A stretch of DNA of 8,557 nt from CALMEC01 sp964393105 (GTDB lineage Bacteria > Actinomycetota > Thermoleophilia > Miltoncostaeales > Miltoncostaeaceae): NCBI GenBank assembly GCA_964393105.1, contig CAYMSM010000003.1:1-8557 (forward strand), read 5' to 3'. The translations under genes were made by a program, and so were the position numbers. Positions 6,561 through 8,557 of the stretch are shown here, in pieces; positions within the stretch are counted from its first letter, which is position 1, and each line of letters starts with the position of its first letter. The notes under the pieces were generated by a model. The model saw only the letters and a list, made by a program, of their open reading frames with translations. It made no database searches and had not been told where the DNA came from.

Positions 6561-6564
6561 GTTA
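6559..6564 (-). promoter_or_regulatory. Possible -10 box TAACAT for leaderless ubiA operon transcript
   Basis: TAACAT on the minus strand is followed by seven bases and a GTG (6551) in the ubiA frame. The pattern repeats that at hemA and at the divergent gene. It overlaps the ATG at 6560, so if it is the -10 box the translation start must be downstream of that ATG. No clear -35 element is visible. Confidence 0.3.
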
Positions 6565-6577
6565 TCGGGCAGCCTCG

Positions 6578-6593
6578 ATCGGCTCGTGCCGAT
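6578..6593. promoter_or_regulatory. Inverted repeat in the divergent ubiA / phosphodiesterase promoter region
   Basis: ATCGGC (6578-6583), a four-base spacer, then GCCGAT (6588-6593) form a perfect 6-4-6 inverted repeat. It sits in the 72-bp divergent region, roughly 40 bases upstream of the + strand start and 27-42 upstream of the likely ubiA start, where a regulator could act on both. A second, CCGGC/GCCGG with a six-base spacer (6599-6614), covers the expected -35 zone of the + strand promoter. Confidence 0.3.
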
Positions 6594-6620
6594 TGTCCCC
6601 GGCAGAATCGCCGGACGGCG

Positions 6621-6626
6621 TAGACT
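6621..6626 (+). promoter_or_regulatory. -10 box TAGACT for a probable leaderless phosphodiesterase transcript
   Basis: TAGACT is followed by six bases and the GTG start at 6633, so the predicted transcription start falls on or beside the start codon. No Shine-Dalgarno sequence precedes the GTG, in keeping with leaderless translation. A TTGTCC at 6593-6598 resembles a -35 hexamer but its 22-base spacing is too long. Confidence 0.5.
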
Positions 6627-6632
6627 CACCGC

Positions 6633-7352
6633 GTGATCGCCCGGCTGTGGAAAGTCGCGCACCGGGGAGCCTCGGCAGCGCTTCCCGAGAACACGCTGCC
6701 CGCGTTCGCGCGGGCCATCGAGCTGGGCGCCGACGTCATCGAGGCGGACGTCAGGCTGACGAAGGACGGCCAAGCGCTGATCCTGCACGATGCCACGCTG
6801 GACCGCACCACCTCAGGCTCCGGGCGTCTGCGGGCCTTGACGGCGACGAAGGCGCGGGCGCTTGACGCCGGCGGAGGGGCTCAGCTGCCCTCGCTGACCG
6901 AGGTGTTGGAGATCGCGCGCGGGCATGTGCGGGTCAACCTGGACATCAAGGAGATCGAGGCCGTCGCGCCCGCCGCAGCGGCGGTCACGGCACTCGACAT
7001 GGCTAGGTCCGTCTCGTTCATCTCGTTCCTGCCCGAGGTCTGGGAGTCCCTCGAGGCCGTCAACCCCGGATGCCCCGTCATCCAGTTGGTGGATTCGGCC
7101 GCCGGGCTGGCGAGCATGGCCATGGGCGACGTGGGAACGCAGAGTCACATGGCGGGCGTGGGCGTTCCGGCGGCCATCGTCACCGAGAGCCTCGTCGAGC
7201 GGATGCATCGCCACGGGCAGGGCGTGTTCGCATGGACCGTCGACGACGACGCCGAGATGCGTCGGCTCATCGGCCTGGGCGTCAACGGCATCGTCACCAA
7301 CCGCATCGACGTGCTCGTCGAAGTCGAACGCCAAATGCGTTCCCTCGGCTGA
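6633..7352 (+). CDS. Glycerophosphodiester phosphodiesterase (GDPD family)
   Basis: It hydrolyses glycerophosphodiesters from phospholipid breakdown to glycerol-3-phosphate and an alcohol, using a metal ion in a TIM barrel. The 239-residue protein has the diagnostic motifs: AHRGASAALPENT (9-21) with His10 and Arg11, IEADVRLTKDG (36-46) with metal ligands Glu37 and Asp39, ILHDATLDRTTSGSG (50-64) with catalytic His52, LPSLTEVLE (85-93), NLDIKE (102-107) and a C-terminal VFAWTVDDDAEMRRLIGLGVNGIVTNRID split across 198-226. There is no signal peptide, so it should be cytoplasmic, unlike the periplasmic GlpQ type. The GTG at 6633 begins immediately before the first barrel strand and follows a -10 box by six bases. 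It is transcribed away from ubiA and stands alone. Substrate preference cannot be read from the sequence. Confidence 0.94.
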   Translation: MIARLWKVAHRGASAALPENTLPAFARAIELGADVIEADVRLTKDGQALILHDATLDRTTSGSGRLRALTATKARALDAGGGAQLPSLTEVLEIARGHVRVNLDIKEIEAVAPAAAAVTALDMARSVSFISFLPEVWESLEAVNPGCPVIQLVDSAAGLASMAMGDVGTQSHMAGVGVPAAIVTESLVERMHRHGQGVFAWTVDDDAEMRRLIGLGVNGIVTNRIDVLVEVERQMRSLG

Positions 7353-7392
7353 CGCTCCGTCCCAGAGGTCGCGTGGGGATTTCGGCGAGCGA

Positions 7393-7425
7393 ACGGCCCT
7401 GAGCCGTCCGGCCCCGGCGGCCGAC
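7393..7425. terminator. Possible hairpin terminator between convergent genes
   Basis: Two small GC-rich stems lie 41-73 bases after the phosphodiesterase stop and before the Uma2 stop: ACGGC/GCCGT (7393-7407, five-base loop) and GTC-C-GGCC/GGCCGAC (7406-7425, one bulged C). They share two bases, so they compete. There is no T-run. Position favours termination; the structure alone is weak evidence. Confidence 0.3.
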
Positions 7426-7493
7426 ATGTGGACTTCCTCGACGTTCCGCGAGTTGCCTGGGGCGTTCACGCTGGACGGGCGCGGGTGGGTCGA

Positions 7494-8078
7494 CTACGCA
7501 GCGGGCAGGATCTTCGCGACCGGCAGCGCGGTGCCAAGTCCCGGGAGCGTGAGTTCCGCCGTCTCGGGCACGACGGTGACTCGCTCCCACGTGCCGTCCG
7601 GCCGTGGCCCCTCGTGGACCGTCACTTGACGGAGCGGGACGTCAACGATCCAGTAGATGGGCGCCCCGGCCTCGGCATAGATCGCGACCTTGTGTCGCGC
7701 GAGCCAGTGGTTGGTGACGGCGACCTCGACGACGACAAGGAGTTCGTCGCCGCGGGGGTGGCGGCGCTCGTCGTCCCAGGGGCCGTGGGTCAGGCCGACC
7801 GCGACATCCGGTTCGGGCAGGTGGTCATGCAGCCCGCCGACCGGCAGCTGCACACGAACGGTGTAGTGCTCCCCGTACGCCAGGCTCATGATCCGGTTGA
7901 AGTGCCCGATCGAGCTTGCGTGTGGCCACCCTGGGGGGCTCACGATGATGAGCTGCCCGTCGATGAGCTCGATCGGCTCGTCCGGGTCGATGATCCCGGC
8001 GTCGACCATCTGCATGACCTCGTCCGCCGTGAACCGGCGCGTCTGCACCTCGGTGGGGGACTCGAGAGCCATCCCCAC
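7494..8078 (-). CDS. Uma2-family putative restriction endonuclease-like protein
   Basis: A 194-residue protein of the Uma2 family (PF05685, formerly DUF820), which has a PD-(D/E)XK nuclease fold. Visible signs are TRRFTADEVMQMVDAG (13-28), PIELIDGQLIIVSPPG (35-50), PEPDVAVG (88-95) with active-site candidate Asp91, VVVEVAVTNHWLARHK (115-130) with Glu118 and Lys130, then YAEAGAPIYWIVD (134-146), the family's YAxxGVPEYWIVD strand. The core residues look intact. The GTG at 8078 is preferred because GAGG lies seven bases upstream; an ATG two codons later is the alternative. No methylase or other restriction partner is visible. Such genes are abundant and often multicopy in actinobacteria, cyanobacteria and Chloroflexi and their cellular role is largely unknown; nuclease activity here is inferred. 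Confidence 0.9.
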   Translation of the reverse strand: MGMALESPTEVQTRRFTADEVMQMVDAGIIDPDEPIELIDGQLIIVSPPGWPHASSIGHFNRIMSLAYGEHYTVRVQLPVGGLHDHLPEPDVAVGLTHGPWDDERRHPRGDELLVVVEVAVTNHWLARHKVAIYAEAGAPIYWIVDVPLRQVTVHEGPRPDGTWERVTVVPETAELTLPGLGTALPVAKILPAA

Positions 8079-8137
8079 AAGGCTACCTCGCTCCCGTTAC
8101 GTGGTCGAATTGCATGATCCAGAGCGTAGACAGCGAG

Positions 8138-8201
8138 GTGTCACAGGTGTGTCACGACGCTGTGCCAACTCGCGCACGATGTGTGCCAATTGATGTGACA
8201 C
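8138..8201. repeat. Cluster of five TGTGNCA repeats
   Basis: TGTGNCA(A/C) occurs five times in 64 bases: TGTGACAC on the minus strand at 8145-8138, then on the + strand TGTGTCAC (8148-8155), TGTGCCAA (8161-8168), TGTGCCAA (8182-8189) and TGTGACAC (8194-8201). The two GTGTCAC cores are 11 bases apart and the two TGTGCCAA copies 21 apart, near one and two helical turns. It lies 60 bases upstream of the Uma2 gene. Multiple binding sites for a regulator, or the repeated end of an insertion sequence, are possible. Confidence 0.55.
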
Positions 8202-8249
8202 TCTCGACGCATCCTTGCCGCAGGCGTTCGAGGTTGGGACGTGGCATCT

Positions 8250-8268
8250 ACTGTAAACGTTTTACAGT
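8250..8268. promoter_or_regulatory. 19-bp near-perfect palindrome, operator-like
   Basis: ACTGTAAA (8250-8257), three bases CGT, then TTTACAGT (8261-8268): eight-base arms, perfectly complementary. In such G/C-rich DNA an A/T-rich palindrome of this length stands out, and its size and symmetry suit a dimeric repressor (TetR, Xre or ribbon-helix-helix type). No adjacent gene is identified, so the target is unknown. Confidence 0.5.
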
Positions 8269-8523
8269 TCATTGCACTTCGCGCAACTCGGCGACTCCCA
8301 CCATGCGTCGCGATCGAGTCAGCGCGTCCGCGGCGCGGCCTCCTTTCACCGACGCGCAGTTGGGCGATGCGTCCCATGTCCTCTCCCTTGCGACGCGGCC
8401 GCCAGCGGGGGAGCGCACCGAGAAGCGGCAGCACACCAGGTCTGCGGGCCCAGGGGCCAAAGGGCCTCCGTAACGGCGCCATTCGCTTGCTCTCCTCCCA
8501 ATCTGGATGTTCAACGGCACAGT

Positions 8524-8554
8524 GCTAATGCCGTTTTGTGTCCACGGCTAATGC
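8524..8554. repeat. Direct repeat GCTAATGC at the window edge
   Basis: GCTAATGC occurs at 8524-8531 and 8547-8554, 23 bases apart, in the same orientation. The cluster may continue past the right edge. Repeated short motifs like these occur at ends of some insertion sequences, but no transposase is visible here. Confidence 0.4.
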
Positions 8555-8557
8555 ACA

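Larger units (their letters stand above)
8079..8557. other. Repeat-bearing stretch without a convincing gene
   Basis: No open frame here shows a recognisable domain or the protein-like composition of the genes to the left. The longest, on the minus strand from an ATG at 8482 to 8141 (113 codons), has a good GGGAGGAG nine bases upstream, but its product is arginine-rich and looks like non-coding translation. The region contains the TGTGNCA cluster, the palindrome at 8250-8268 and the GCTAATGC repeats described separately, and around 8100-8290 it is more A/T-rich than the rest. A decayed mobile element, or the upstream control region of a gene beyond the window, are the options I would consider. 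Confidence 0.5.

Noticed and set aside
6593..6598. TTGTCC as a -35 box for the phosphodiesterase gene
   Set aside because: The spacer to TAGACT would be 22 bases, well beyond the usual 16-19.
8269..8303. A short minus-strand peptide MVGVAELREVQ resembling the start of Phd-type antitoxins, next to the palindrome
   Set aside because: It stops after 11 residues and neither of the other frames continues an antitoxin-like sequence; too short to tell from chance.
8114..8473. A 119-codon + strand frame in the right-hand region
   Set aside because: No ribosome site, mixed Arg/Ser/Pro composition and no motif; it crosses the repeat cluster and palindrome.
1..8557. CRISPR array, tRNA, rRNA or riboswitch
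   Set aside because: I saw no regular repeat-spacer array, no tRNA-like cloverleaf sequence with its conserved T-loop, no rRNA signature and no recognised riboswitch core; the intergenic gaps are short.

Overview
High-GC bacterial DNA with GTG/TTG/CTG-type starts, -10 boxes of the TANNNT kind placed 6-7 bases before start codons, and short stop/start overlaps. Together with the gene content this points to an actinobacterial lineage, most likely a deep-branching one that uses System I-like cytochrome c maturation genes (Thermoleophilia or Rubrobacter-like). This is an inference from style and content, not from a marker gene.

Layout. Bases 1-276 hold the 3' end of an unrecognised + strand gene, which runs into a strong hairpin (297-329) facing the end of hemD. 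From 334 to 6560 every gene lies on the minus strand, read right to left: ubiA/mqnP-type prenyltransferase, ccmA, ccmB, ccmC, ccmD, a 202-bp gap, then hemA, hemC, hemD. Within each block neighbouring genes overlap or are only about a base apart (CTGA, GTGA, ATGA and an 8-base overlap), so each block is almost certainly translated as a coupled operon. Divergently, a glycerophosphodiester phosphodiesterase gene (6633-7352, +) shares a compact 72-bp control region with ubiA. It converges on a Uma2-family endonuclease-like gene (7494-8078, -). The last 480 bp (8079-8557) carry no convincing gene but are rich in small repeats: five TGTGNCA copies, a 19-bp palindrome, and a GCTAATGC direct repeat at the edge.

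How the genes fit together. HemA, HemC and HemD are three early steps of C5-pathway tetrapyrrole synthesis (glutamyl-tRNA reductase, hydroxymethylbilane synthase, uroporphyrinogen III synthase). CcmA, CcmB, CcmC and CcmD are the heme-handling ABC module of cytochrome c maturation. The UbiA-family enzyme most resembles the prenylase of menaquinone synthesis. The block thus joins heme supply, heme delivery to c-type cytochromes and quinone synthesis. hemB, hemL and the later ccm genes (ccmE, F, G, H) are not in the window.

The most interesting points are two coupled genes that lack an ATG/GTG/TTG at the expected place (ccmA, apparently CTG; hemC, apparently ATC or a long overlap), a recurring leaderless promoter pattern, a variant tryptophan-rich motif in CcmC, and the repeat cluster at the right edge. 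I do not see a clearly new multi-gene system.
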